Assembly (NCBI GenBank): GCA_036346225.1
Contig: JARFIW010001364.1
Location: 1,116,001-1,180,000 of the forward strand
Source: Platerodrilus igneus
Taxonomy: Eukaryota; Arthropoda; Insecta; Coleoptera; Lycidae
Direction: 5' to 3'
Length of the DNA: 64,000 nucleotides
In this document: positions 1 to 13,074 of the stretch, piece by piece
How the letters are laid out: the number at the start of each line of letters is the position of its first letter
How positions within the stretch are numbered: the first letter of the stretch is position 1
Program-made: the position numbers and the translations under genes
The notes under the pieces: generated by a model
What the model saw: only the letters and a program-made list of their open reading frames with translations
Databases searched by the model: none
What the model was told of the DNA's origin: nothing

Positions 1-865
1 GTTGTTATACGATATGAATCTGTAATTTGTTCCTACATAATTCTTTTATTAACTCAATGAAACATCAGAAGATGTCACTACTAATTAGACTAAAGTAAAT
101 TCTTATAACTTTGAACCTTTAGAAATTAAATTTTACATTTAATATTTTATGAACAATTATCTGTAATTATCTACTGTGAAATTAAGGTAGATCTACCATA
201 ATTAACTTTTGCTATAAATAAGCAATTTATGCTTTGTCAATTTGTTATATAAACCTCACTAAATAGTAATTGGTACGGATATATTCAGTACCATTGTAAT
301 TAACTCTTTCTAATTTAAATTAACTTATAAAGGAAGACATATTTTTGTAGAAAATTACTTTATTGGATACCAAAAGAATAGATTCTTATTTTCGGATTAA
401 AGACTATTTTTATTTAAGAGGAATGAAAGATGATTCTGATTGTATTTAATTATTTTGAGTTTGAATGCACAAACAGTGCTTTTCTTTGTTTAATTTGTTC
501 ACAGGTGCAATGGAGGATTGCTAAGGTCAAAGTCGAGCCATAAGGTAAGATACTTCAAAGATTAGGAGGTCTTTAAAATTATATAGCGGTTATAGGAGAA
601 AGGTTTCCGCATTAGCCTTGTACAAGGGACTTGTATTAGGTCTCTCAGTATAAAAAATACGGTGGCGCCTTATTCTTATTACTAGTGGTGCAATTACACC
701 CCGACCCACAGCTCATTCTCTACCCAGAGCATATAGTTCGACTAGCCGCTTTTACCTTTGAGATTTCCTCAACATAGAGCCACCTTCCATCTTAACTTGC
801 CGTGGGCTCCTTTCCTAATTATCGGAAATTCTCGTTAACAAAAAAAAGAATAGTTAAAGGTTGCA
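1..865 (+). repeat. 5' LTR (left-truncated) of Ty3/gypsy-like element
   Basis: This segment recurs almost letter for letter at 29874-30748 in the same orientation, which identifies the pair as long terminal repeats. The copy here is cut by the window edge. The 3' copy appears to begin near 28901, so roughly 1 kb of this LTR lies outside the window. It ends in GGTTGCA at 859-865, against GGTTACA in the 3' copy, and is followed at once by a primer-binding-like sequence. By eye the copies differ at about 20 places, many of them length changes in A/T runs and about ten of them substitutions. LTR status is well supported; the exact outer ends are inferred. Confidence 0.9.
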
Positions 866-867
866 AA

Positions 868-886
868 TAGCGCCCAGCGTGTAGGC
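868..886 (+). promoter_or_regulatory. primer-binding site, tRNA-Lys-like (degenerate)
   Basis: Two bases after the LTR end lies TAGCGCCCAGCGTGTAGGC. It resembles the GCGCCCAACGTGGGGC type of site used with lysine tRNA primers, with a few mismatches. Position and resemblance both fit minus-strand primer binding. The tRNA assignment is tentative. Confidence 0.5.
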
Positions 887-1048
887 TCGATTGCTGTACC
901 AATTGTATAAACACATAAAGTATAGGCTTCGATTGACTTTGGTTGTTTACACTTGTGATTCGTAACTCATTTACCCTCAGATTGGTTTAGTCTATTGATG
1001 TTGTTGTTTAATTGAGTTTAATTTGTAATTAGTTAGTTAGTCTATCCC

Positions 1049-1860
1049 ATGATGGCTGAGACGTATCAAGTAGTTTATTTGCATAAAGATGAGTTGGATT
1101 ATGAATTGAGAATTCGTGGAGTTGTTAGCAGCAGACCGATGCAGGATAAGAGGAAAATGTTAGGCCGATTATTAGCCAAAGAAACAACATTACCTGGTCG
1201 TTTAATTGATCCTTCCTCATATGTCGTAGATTATTCAGATGAACGAGATGAAATTGAGGCTTCGATAGAGTCAGTAAGAAATGTTTTATTAGAATTTGAA
1301 GGTGAATTAGCAGACCCTACATTCAAGAGGATACAGTCAAGATTAATACATCTTGATGGTCGAGTTAGGAGAATAAAAATCCCTTTAGATAATTCAGATG
1401 AAGTAACTTTATTTAAGAATGAATCGTTAGCAACTATTCTTACCATGGAGGCAGAGCTACATGAAAAGCTTAAGAAGAATGAAGATGTAAACGCATATGG
1501 AGAATTTTCTATGAGAAACCATTCCAGCTGTTGTCAGTGCTCCTATTCATACTGTTTCATATTTAGTACCCCTATTCCAATTGGTTCGTGGTCAGTAAAA
1601 TTTTCTGGAGATCCAAAATAGGTTCATCAATTTTTAGATAGAGTAGCTGAGTTGGCACACTCGCGTAAAGTATCTGAAGAAGATTTATTTAATGCTTCTG
1701 TAGAATTGTTTACAGGTAACGGTTTAGAATGGTATCGTTGTGTTCGAAATTCTTTAACAAACTGGAATTCATTAGTTATTCGATTAAAGGAAGATTTCTT
1801 ACCATCACACTCAGAGGACGAGATTTGGGAAAAGATTAGGTCGCGTCATCAACAAAAGGA
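1049..1860 (+). pseudogene. gag: gag (matrix/capsid part) of Ty3/gypsy-like element
   Basis: The reading frame starts at ATG 1049, after a 160-base untranslated leader. It runs in one frame to about 1860 with a single internal TAG at 1619-1621. The part after that stop (WSVKFSGDP to about WEKIRSRHQ, nucleotides 1590-1860) has the tryptophan-rich pattern of the retrotransposon Gag capsid domain, including GLEWYRCVRNSLTNW and IRLKEDFLP. The first ~150 residues are charged and helical, without a motif I can name. Near 1860 the frame shifts and coding continues in the next feature. The stop and the frameshift make it non-functional unless the stop is read through. Confidence 0.75.
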
Positions 1861-3261
1861 GAGTCTGTAGTCATTTATATAGCTCATATGGAGAATTTGT
1901 TTAGTAGGTTACCACAATCACCTGCGGAATGTACAAAAGTTAGAATGGTAAAAAAGAATCTATTACCTGATTTTATTTGTCAATTAGCTCTAACGGAAAT
2001 TGATAGTATGTCTACATTAATAAAGTTGTGTAAGAAATTGGAAGAAGCTTATGCATCCAAGCATAAATTAGTACAAAGTCCAGTAAAATATGTTCCGAAA
2101 GCATTAGGAAATTCAAAATTTCAAGTTGAAAATAAGTGGTCAGCTCCTGTAAAAAACTTTTCAGCGCGAACTGGTCGTAGTTTTTATAATCAATCATTTC
2201 CCCCTCAAATACAATCTCTTGGCAACAGTAATAGTAATAATAATAATCCTTCTAATAGGGTCCCCGTAAATAAATATAAATTAAATAAACTTACATGTTG
2301 GAATTGTTTGGATGAAGGTCATACTTTTTGGAGGTGTAAGATTCCTCGTAAAATATTTTGTTATAGCTGCGGATATAGTGGAGTTAAGTCGATAAATTGT
2401 CCGTCGTGTTCAAGTTCGTTAGGTAGGCAGATGCAGAGTGGCCGGCATCATGCTTTTATGCAAAAGGCTACGGTTATGTTGTGTAAGCAGGAAAATTTTT
2501 TTGATATAGATGATTGGTCAAAATGGCTAGGCATCGTTAAAGATTTTTGTCAAGAGAACGTCAAGCCAAAAGCTGACGCGTTATTTTTAAGGAAACCTCA
2601 GGACAATCGTCCGTACATTATGGTAAAATTGTTAGATAGAGACGTCACAGGTTTGTTTGACTCTGGTTGTACTACTACCGTTGTTGGTTCATTAGCGTTT
2701 TCTGTTCTTGAAGAATTAAAATTGAAGGTTTTTAAAACTGAGAAGAGAATAGTTTCCACTGCTGATGGTACTCTTCAGGAAGTTATTGGTTCAGTTGATT
2801 TACCTATTAGAATTGGAAGACAATATCGTATTGTTAACGCTTTGGTTGTACCATCTCTTCCTCACACATTTATTTTTGGTAGCGATTTCGCAAAATCCTT
2901 TGGTTTAATAGCAGATTTCAAAAACAATACATGGCACATTCAAGATTATGATAACAATAGTATTTCGTATATTGGTCATTCGTCAGTACCCTTAAGTTGT
3001 AGTAATCAATTACTTAGTTTGGATGATTTGTTAGATACACAACAAGAAAAAGCACGAATAGCAATAGAATCTTTCAATGAAATTAGCAGTGAAGAGAGAC
3101 TAGGGCGTACCGATAAAATTGTTTTAGATATTGATACTGGTGATGCAAAACCATTTCGCAAAAACCATATGTCATGTCCCCTTTATGAGCAGGATGTTAG
3201 ATAAAGAATTAGATGAGATGCTGAGATTGGGAGTAGTGGAAGAATGTCAATTATGGTCATA
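1861..3261 (+). pseudogene. pol: gag C-terminus, nucleocapsid, aspartic protease and start of reverse transcriptase
   Basis: An open frame runs from 1861 to 3204 and completes Gag (HMENLFSRLPQSPAEC). A CCHC zinc knuckle follows near 2296-2340 (CWNCLDEGHTFWRC). A second knuckle at 2359-2400 has Val where the His should be. A retropepsin-like protease follows, with the active-site triplet Asp-Ser-Gly at about 2659 (LFDSGCTTTVVGS) and a downstream IFGSDF segment. The start of the RT domain (LDEMLRLGVVEE) appears after one further frameshift at ~3200 and stops at 3261. The RT palm, RNase H and integrase core are missing here; the integrase end reappears at 27223. It is therefore the 5' half of a broken gag-pol. 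Confidence 0.85.
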
Positions 3262-6200
3262 AAATTTATATGGTTAAAAATTACTATTCAAAAATTATTG
3301 AGAGACGTCTGTATTGTAAAATATAGACCCATTCCAATATCGATAAGCAATCTTAAATTACGGGATAACCTAAAATTTATCTTAAAGGAAACGCTTTAAT
3401 TGACACTATGACTTACTTTGAAGAACTCACAGTTAACCTAATGAAAATTATACCTCAATGCCCCATATAAGCAACTTCAAATTTACGTTTTATAAATTAA
3501 CCATAAATTGATCAAATTTTTAAAGAATTACTTTTAATAACATTTATTATATATCTATTTAACTATATTAATATATACATTTAATTTAATACAATACTTC
3601 TACATATTCATTCTAATCAGCTTCGTAATTGATTTAGCCCAACTTAATGTAAATCTTAAATATTGAATCAAACAACAATCGACGATAACAGCTTCAAAGC
3701 TTTAAGGCTACTCTAACAACTATCTGCACTTAGCCTTAGATATGCATACAGTGGTATTAGCTGTTCGTGATAGTTGTCGCGTATAAGTTCTGACGTTAGT
3801 TTTCATTGAAATTGTTGAAATAAGCGTCGTAGTTGTTCGTAGTGTATTGTTCATAATATAACGAAATAAAGTACTTGTTGGTTAATTTCGTACGCGTCTG
3901 TTCGCTATCCAGCTCGTATATATCAAGTTTATAAACTAGTATTAGTATATGTTATTTAACCATGATTCTTAGTATTATTTCGTGTTCGTAAATTGATTAT
4001 TTAATGATCAAATTTATTTATATCTAGTCTATATATTGTATCATTTTTTGTGATTAAGCAATGTATACATTGACTTTAATAGTATTCAATAGATTAGTGA
4101 ATATTAATCTCATATCTATTCGATATCACTTACATAATTGCGAAATTATTCAACTTATGTTCACTATACTATATAGTGTTGACTAAAAGTATTGATGCTA
4201 TTTACATTTGATGATACTTATTACATATTTCATAAATGATTATACTGAAGATATTCAATCACTTAATATAGATGTAATTTAAATATATTAATTAATTTAA
4301 ATTACTAATTTGTACAATTGTAATCTTAAGTATTATATATTTAATATTAATATTATTTTAATATAAATTTGCTATAATTAATTATCATAATTTAAAACTC
4401 TTACAGTAATTAAAGTTGTTATAATTTAATATAGACGTCAAAGATCTAAATTGATATACATAATTGATAATAAGATTTAAATTCTAAAGTATGTAAATAG
4501 TTGACTTTAAAATGAAATTAAGTTGAACTTACTAATTATAATTGATTTGCTTGAATTGAAGGAATAACATTGTGAATCTACATTTGAATATAAATTTCAT
4601 AATTTCATGATAAATTAAGATGAAGCGAACTATCGTTAATTATGACTGAAATAAATTGAAATGCTTGCATTTGCATAGTTGAAGGAATAACATGTTAACT
4701 AAGAATAACTTACAGTCGCATTGAAAATCTCGTTTAACAAGTTTCATTTGTGTAATGTGATAAATGCAAATTAATTAGAACTCTTGTAAGAAGATCTTAA
4801 CAATTTAGCGATATAAACATACGTATTAACATCATTCGAATAAAAGTAATTCAGATATATGACTAAACTCAACTGATTAATATTCAACATTAAAAACAAT
4901 TAACGAAAATCGAATCAGAATACGATTAAATGATTCAGAATAGTGAAGAAAATTAAAATCGTAAACAATACGAGTTGTATTGATCAAAGAATTAACAAGA
5001 TATAGCTCGAAAATAATCACGAACTTTAAAGCGATTGAATTATACGATTCTTACGAAGGATAAAACACTAATATAGTTTAACAAAAACTGGCCGAAACTA
5101 AGTAAAAAAGTAACAGTTATTATATCGAAATTAAACAACCATAAGATATTTTAATGAAAGAGTTTAATCCATAACCTACAAAGCTAATAAGTCTTTCTTG
5201 AAATGATAAAATATAAAACCTAAAACTGATATTTCTAAACTGTAAAGCAGTTAATCTATTCAAAACGTAGCTTAATAATCAATTAGAATTGTTTATTGAC
5301 ATAAGTAGGGCTTAGAATCAAAATGTATAAGAAAGATTTATGACTTAACATTCTGACGATATTAGTATAACATACCTGCTAATTTTAGTAATTAAACTAG
5401 TTTACTTATAAGTCAATTTAAATGAGAAGTTGTAATAGAAAGTTCATTACGTATTCAACAGTATCAATAAATTATATTAAAACCTATAAATATTGACAAC
5501 ATCGTAAAGGACGTTAGCATTAGTAACTGAATGATCAATTTAAAATAAAGAAAAAATTGTAAAAATACAAAAATGTTTAATTACAAAATTAAAATAATAA
5601 GATCATAACGACTACAAGAATAAATACTAAACTAATTACAGCATAATCCAAATGTAAATACACTTGAAATAAATAGAAAGTAATAGAAGTTACGTAAAGA
5701 TAGATGATCAATGAAATTTAAAGCGTAGAAAGTTTAAATAACATTTAAAAAATTTACATAAACAGGTAACATAACACGAGATAAACTACAATGAGCATAG
5801 AACAAGAATAAGTAGTGAGAAATCAACGAAAGAAATGAAATATCTAATATGATAAAAATTATGTAAACGAAATATAAAAGAAATATAGCGAAGTATACCA
5901 AAGTATCAATAAACCGTAGAAAGCGAACAAAGCCAAAGAAAGATGGCAATCAGAAGTACGTAATCAATAAACATGAAATGTATCAGGCATAAAGACTATA
6001 AAGCGAAAGAAGTAGAAGGACTAAAAGTAAACAAAAGAATTAAAACAAGAAAAATCAGAAAAGAGCAAAGAGGTAAAATTGAAAAATACATCGAGACGGA
6101 GTTAGAAATGAGAAAGTTTATCAAGCAAAATCAAAAGCTACAGGCAGAAACCAGTTTACATACGAGCTTGAATGCATTATTATGAGGCATAAAAGATGTA

Positions 6201-7300
6201 AGCTGTTCAAAGTGACTACAATGTTAACAACTTCGTGAAGTGCCAAAGCATATTTATATAATCTATAATATACCGATTGACCTCGAAATTTCATAAGTAT
6301 TGCATGGAAAAGCAAATTCAGTCAAACAGACATGTAATGCCATGACGTAGACTTAAATTTAGACGTCGTAATGGTAAGATTCTAATACGAAATAATTGCT
6401 GGAAGCAATGTTTAAAGATTGATGGAAATGAGGTATACAACCTGCAATCTGAAAATCTAATAATTAATCATTAAAAATTCAACCTGCAAACTGATTGGAG
6501 TCATTGTCTAAGCAATATGGATATGAGCAATACAGTGTTAGAATTATCACTAATTACATCTTGAAATCCTTTATTAAATAACAATCAATGTACTAACTGC
6601 TTAATCAATCTTTTAATTACTAATAACAATTATGATGAAAACTATCATATCATTTACATCATATCACATGATATATTCAACTTTAGTACCTCTTAAGCTT
6701 ACAATAAACAACCTGATTTAATGTCTAGCCAACTCGAATAACAATTACGTTCCAGTAACACAGTGACTAACATTTGTAAACTTTTCAGTAACTGCTTGTT
6801 GAGCGATGAATTGATGTTAAGTCTAACTGAATGCAAGTACTTAAGTGTACAGTGCTCACTACCTATTTGTTAGCAAACATTAGTCTGAGAGTCTATGAAT
6901 TATTGTTAATTGTCCAGATGGTGAATCTTACAATTGTTTCTAATTTCAATAATTAATTATAATTAGAAATATTAGACTTTATGAATCTAATTAAAAAAAC
7001 ATATAATTTGATCTAAAATTATTAATAAAATTAATGTTTTGGATTACTTAAAGACTATTCTATATAAGCTTGAATAAACGACAGTATGAGTTCGTAAGTT
7101 GTATTCGACATAACAATCATGTTGTTAATAGGTGCAAAGAGTTCCAGATCTGTGTCGACTGCTAACTGATGTAAAGCTAGATGAATGAGTTTTGGATGCA
7201 GCGACTGTTTAAGGAATGTTCGGTAGTGGCTTTCAAGTTGAAGCAACTATAGAGTTGTTTATGACCATTAGGATCTGTTTAACATTCGTAGATTGTAATC
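3262..7300. other. AT-rich gene-free DNA, first part
   Basis: There is no open frame above ~70 codons and no recognisable motif on either strand. The stretch is very AT-rich. From about 4900 to 6300 the top strand is visibly richer in A than T. A short interval near 3770-3910 is more GC-containing and carries AATAAAG at ~3864-3870, loosely reminiscent of an LTR transcription end, but I found no second copy. It sits where the retrotransposon's RT domain should be. Confidence 0.6.
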
Positions 7301-10300
7301 TTATCCACAATTTATTAATACGATAACTCGAAATGTTATGACAATGACAATAATTTATTATACGAATTTAAATTATCAATTTAATTTTATAAATCTTGAT
7401 AATGAAATTAGAGAGTACTATAATTAAAGTAAATTCTAATCATTTAACCTTTGAATAATTTCATAATATTTAATTATCTGTAATTAAACTATTCATTCTA
7501 AAGTCTAATTACTGCAAATTTAACTTGAAGCTTAATAACCAAATGTTGTCATTTCGGATAAGACTCAGTATTTTAATTACATACTAATTGAATTAACTAT
7601 GCTATTTGTGAAATTTTCTTGATAAAATTGTTCTGTAATTAGGATTAAGATTGTTATGTCGTAAGAGATTCAATGAGGATTGTAATTATTAGTTCTGTTA
7701 GTAACATTTCAGTAATGCTTTTGAAGTCAGCAGTAATAGGTTTTCTGTTAATCGACATGGCTGTATCTTTGTCAATAGTTATTAGTAGTACTAAAATGAG
7801 TCTCTATTAGACTAGTAAGGTTTCACTTTGTTTGATTAAGCCTCATTATCAAATAAGTGACTAGCCTTATCTATACTATGGAAATTCGATCAACAGATAT
7901 TTCAATTAATAGCACTTATTCAATTTCGTATACAACTTTATAACTAATGTAGCTTCTTTAATTAGTTATTCACTTTAATTATGTAACTTTAATTTAAAGC
8001 ATTGTTAAATATATTATGTCAGAATGAAGTATTAGACATTTATTATCTTGCTGTGTTAATTTGATCTGTAACTTTATTTAGATAATATTTGGATTATGAT
8101 TGTTGTATTGTTGAGTTTGATTGCAGTAAAGCTTATTAGGTTATTGAGCTAATTCATATGGTTTAAGTATGATTCGTCAAGAGTTTCTAGTTAGTTAGAG
8201 ATTAGATAGGTTCAAGATAAGTAGTAGATTTAGTAAGTTAACCGAATGTGTAGGACTTATTCATTGTATTTAGAAAGTTACTAGTGCAGATTGAATTGCT
8301 TCAATAATCTAATTTAATTGAATTGACAAGTATCTAGTCAGTAATTAGTACATGTTACATAGATCATTGAGCTGATTACTACATGACCTTCATAAAGTCA
8401 AGATAATGAAGTCTTATAAAACTTATGAAAATTCCAGTGGTAACTATTCTGAAATGTAACTTAAATATGCTTCAATGGAGTTATGTAAATTGGAAGATTG
8501 AATAACTAATTACTAGATTGAGTTTTATAAACTTCAGTTTGTAGTTAATTTTCTGTATAATTTTTATCAATAGGTTCATATAATTTATGATGATTGGCAT
8601 TTAATTGAGGTATTCATTATTGTAATATCTTCAGATAGATTTAAAGGAAAGATTTGTAATGATAGTTGTGTCAAATGAACAATTGGTATTTGTTATCATA
8701 GATCATAGTTATATAGAATGAAGATTTGTAGTTATACGTCAGCTAAGACATGAGTATTATTAGGTGCAATTAAGTGATCTTTCGATTCTAATGTCATGAA
8801 TGATGTTCAATTGATAAGTAAAGAATAAGAGCATCTAATTATTAGAATATAGCTTAAATATTCAGTAAACTTAGTAGAATAAAGTTTCAGTACAAATAAG
8901 TAGCTCTTGAACTATGAAGAATAAGTTTAGTATACAGAATTCTATAAAAAATCGTTCAGTGAACATTAATAGATCTTCAATTCTAAGTTAAAATAAATTC
9001 TCAAATATTTCTAGAGAAATAATGTTTAGTTGATACGTAATATTTAGTCCAACATGGACTCAGTTAATTGTGAGTATCATAATCTTTGATGTAATTCAAG
9101 GTAAAGTTAAATGTAAATAGTCTAATGGATTAGTTTAGCATAGAATTACTTATTAATTGTTACGGTATAATGGTAGTCGTATTGTCAGTAATCAAGGACG
9201 AAGTATTGGATGCATTGTAATCAAGCAATGGTCTGTAGATTTATTAATTGTAAGAAGATTTGAAAGTACATTATTAGAATATCTCAAGATTAGATGACGT
9301 ATTAAGGACTTATTGATAAGTTATTAGGTAAATTAGATATTACGTGAGTAGTATTTTGTGATTAGTTAGAATGGTAAGACTTGATTATAATTTTGATTTG
9401 TAAATATAGTATTACTCAAAAATATTGTCATGAATTATGTAATTGGTACATTGTATGAACATCAGGTAATCGATTTTCAATTATTTCTACATTGAGAGTA
9501 TTGAAACCTTAAGGTCTTAGAAAAATTATCAATTAAGTAAAATAATGATTTGATTAGTACCTAAGGTGTAGATTCTGTAGTAATAATTTGTAATACGAAT
9601 TGAGAGCAATAGATGTTAATAAAATTTAGTAAGTAACGTAGAAAGAATCATTCACATACATAGCATGTTTAGCGTTGAAAAGACTATTGAGTATGATTCT
9701 AGTAGAAAATTTAAGCTATGTCAGATGTTAATGCAAGTGGTAGATAGTTAGTCCTGCAATTGCTGTAATGTAATACGAAGAACTCGTATGACAATGAGGT
9801 TAAAGAATTTTAGATAAGATTATGAAATAGCCTTAAAGTATTAGAATATTAGAAGTCCGTTGCAATCTAGATTTAGAGTTATAGAATAAGTATGTCTTGT
9901 ACGCTTCGAAATTCTTAGAAGTATCAATTAAGTTTATTGATAAAGTTTATCATTAGTTTCGATCATGATTTTGAATTTTGTAATAGAATTATTTTATGTC
10001 ATAACTTTCATGAAGTTGCAATGTTTAGTATTGACTTACTTTGTAAATTTGGTAGATATTTGTATAAATCGTTGGGAACTTTAGAATAAGCAATGTAATT
10101 GGAGATTCAGATTAAGATGATTAAAATGTTTAGAATGGTAATTCTAAGAAACCTTAATGTAAGTTTATGAATTAGTTGTGCTAAATCTCATATTCAATGT
10201 AAAGATATATTGGATAATTAGCCAAGAAATCATCAGTTAGAATGAGTTAGGAATTTACAGAAAATAGCTTTAGTTGACGTATTGTTAACTAGTATAGCAT

Positions 10301-11340
10301 AGTCAATGACTTTCAGCTCATGTCGACTTTTAGATTAAAACTTAGATATTGGCTGAGTATGCAAATGACTATATCTATGGCAACTGAGTAGTAATAATCA
10401 GAGTAGATAATTTTGTACCAGATTATTATAAAGAACTACCAGTATACGTAAAGATATAGTTACTTGATTGGTAGAAATTTAACTCATTAGTAGAAATGTA
10501 CCTTTCAGATTTCGTATTTCCAATAGGTTTAATCATTACGAGCTTAGAGCTGATTCATCGTAGGACAATTAGTTACACTGTATCGATTGTATCTCAGAAA
10601 TAGGTTTGTAGTATCAATTGTTTAGCGATTAGATTGTAGAGTTGAATCATGTTATAAGTTTATTTGAGAAATTATTGTTAGAATGTATTTGAGTCACAAT
10701 TAGATTATAAGTTAAAATGTTAAAATAAATCATATTGTAATGATCTTTAGATCTAAATTCATTGAATTGTCGAGAAGTTATTCGTCAAATTCCGACTTAA
10801 CAGTACTGTAAAGTTTAGTGGAGAATAGTCTGCCGGCATGGATTTTAAATTGGTCATAAAGTGTTCTTTATTTGAAAAATGTTATGTACTTTGGTTCATC
10901 AGTGGTGAACGTTCGAATACATGGTAAGTAAGTTTCAAATTAGTTGACATGATTCAGTCAATGATTATAGCGTTATGTCATTGTCATTGATATATATGTT
11001 CATTGATCGTTATCATGACAGTATAAGTTCCATATAGCAAAGATTAGAATGAGAATTGTGTAAAGATTTAGTAGATATCAAAGTTGAAAATTTAGCTTGA
11101 AAGATGAGGCGTTAAATTTCAGTAATGACTATGTCAGATCGTTAGAGAAATGTCAGTCGAACAGTTATTTATGACTAATTGAAATAAAACTGAAAGTGGA
11201 CTCAAGTTAGTAACTAATCGTTGTTAACTTGTATCACTGTATCAAGAATTATATTCAGATTGTCATCTCGAAGATTCTGTCTTGAAATTCAGTGTGATCT
11301 ATTAGATGATGACCTTCGTGTTCGATTTAGATTCTTGTAG
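7301..11340. other. AT-rich gene-free DNA, second part (T/G-rich top strand)
   Basis: This is a continuation of the non-coding block, but the top strand here is rich in T and G, with very frequent TTAG, GTAATT and TAG words. That is the opposite skew from 4900-6300. I see no ORF, no obvious tandem repeat and no RNA gene. Whether this is old transposon DNA or captured host intergenic DNA cannot be decided by reading. Confidence 0.55.
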
Positions 11341-12030
11341 ACAATTTATATGTAGATCAGTTTATTTTTTTAGTGAAAATTTATTTTAAATTTTAATTGG
11401 AGAGAAGGTTTGTATTAAACTTTCATGAATAAATTTTAAGAATTGGAATACAATTTTTGAATAGGAAATTGAATTAAATCTTAAGGTGTAAGGACAAAGC
11501 TTAAAGAACCGGGTTTTAAAGGAAAATCTTGTTTGTTCAAATTTTGTAAAGTTTGGTTGGAACAAAGGACCAAGGTTTGGTTTAAATTTTGGGAAAGGTT
11601 GTTGGTTTTCATTATTTTTGTTTGAAATATTTGGAAGGTAAAATTTATTATTGTGAAGGAGGTTTAAAATTATTAAGGTTTTCTTCAAAATTGAAGGTTT
11701 TGGCCAATTATTTTATAGTTAATAAATGGACAGTTATTTAAAAATGGTGAACTTCTTTCAAAATTTAAATTTGGAAACATTGCCAAATATCCCTTTTTTT
11801 AGAATTTATTTAGAAATAAGTTGTTTAACAATATATTTTTGTTAATTTTTCCCCAAGATTATGATTTATAACACAATTATTTTTCTGGGTTAATTTCTTT
11901 TAAGATAATTTTGAAAGTTAAATTGAATAATTTTTGACCCGTTTTTCAAATTAAGATAATTTTATTCAAAGAAGGTAATTTTTATAATTTATAATTAAAA
12001 AATTTAAAAAATTGCCCGGGGAAGGATTTA
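11341..12030. other. low-complexity stretch rich in doubled and tripled bases
   Basis: The texture changes abruptly near 11341: runs such as TTTTAAA, GGTTTGG and AAGGTTTT dominate until about 12030. The 100-codon open frame on the minus strand here (11386-11688) is a by-product of that composition, rich in Phe, Lys, Asn and Pro, with no domain pattern. Not treated as a gene. Confidence 0.4.
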
Positions 12031-13070
12031 AACAAGAAATTACCGCATCCAAAAATTCCAATGCATGCTTAACAATAATGTAGAAATGGCAAGGTCGACT
12101 TTTGATGTCCAATGTAATGTGTTTAAATATCTAAAAGAAAGCGCATTTTGCTGGTATGAAATCTATGGAATTTCTCCTGTAATGAAAGAAGAATGCATTC
12201 GTAATTGAAAATGCGTGCTACAACTTTCGCTAGATACCAGCCATGTATGTTAATTAGAAATTTTGTGTATGACATCATTAACTACCTAAATTCCAGAATT
12301 AACAAAAATGTAATAAACCAGATTAAGTACTGTTCAATAATAATCAGAGTGAAAGTAAATGGGTCTTATTACCTAAATTACCTTACGTGAGGCGGTAGAA
12401 GCATTATAACGCAAATTCCGGAAACTCGTAATCCAACAAATATTCTAGATTTCTTAACGAACATTTGAATGCTGTTTTATAATTTCTTTTCTTGGACTTT
12501 CTATTAATTATGTTGAGAATATGTTTCAATGACGCGCATTTCAAATCGAGATATAATTGTTTGTAGATTACCAATAACACGAGGCGCTGAAAAGTGCGTA
12601 TTTACGGGAAATACAAACCTCATTTAGTAGTATAATTAATGGATTCAAAACGTATATAACGCAGCCTGGTTAGTAGAATTCTATTAGTTTCGCACGCTTT
12701 TGTGTAAAGCCCGTCGAAATTTTAAACCGTTGTTTCGCGTAGTTATTTTGTGGAAAGTTTTGAAGGAAGATTTAAGGTAAGTTTACATTTTTTTATTAAA
12801 GTAGAACTGAATTTATTTGCACCAATTATTATGTATTCGGTTATTGGTTCTTTGTATTTTAAAACATTAATTTTTCCAAAGTAATGCGCTGTATTACAGA
12901 TATATTTTTCCAAATTTTAAAGGTATGCTTTTGCTAGAATAAAAACAATTCTCACAAAATATTTTATTAAAATTTTAATACATTAACAAAAATGCTTCAA
13001 TACCAATACGTTTTCTTTAGAACAGCTTAAATTATTCAAACAATGGTTTAAACAGTGATTGTACCTATTA
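12031..13070. other. non-coding flank left of Polinton genes
   Basis: No protein is recognisable. The segment holds the candidate promoter/donor combination listed separately (12651-12784) and AT-rich DNA. The left end of the Polinton probably lies somewhere here, but I could not find an inverted match to the sequence right of 26200. Confidence 0.4.
12651..12784 (+). promoter_or_regulatory. candidate TATA promoter with downstream splice-donor-like site
   Basis: TATATAA near 12652 is followed ~30 bases later by a TTAGTTTC initiator-like word, then a G/C-containing leader, then AAGGTAAGT at about 12775, a consensus-quality splice donor. The polymerase promoter at 22337 has a similar TATA to TTAGTTTC spacing. 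Nothing coding follows on the plus strand, so this may be a relic. Confidence 0.25.
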
Positions 13071-13074
13071 CCGA

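Noticed and set aside
3770..3920. LTR-like interval with AATAAAG
   Set aside because: No second copy, primer site or flanking duplication found, so there is no support for an LTR.
11386..11688. 100-codon minus-strand open frame
   Set aside because: It lies in the doubled-base low-complexity stretch; composition alone explains it and no domain pattern is seen.
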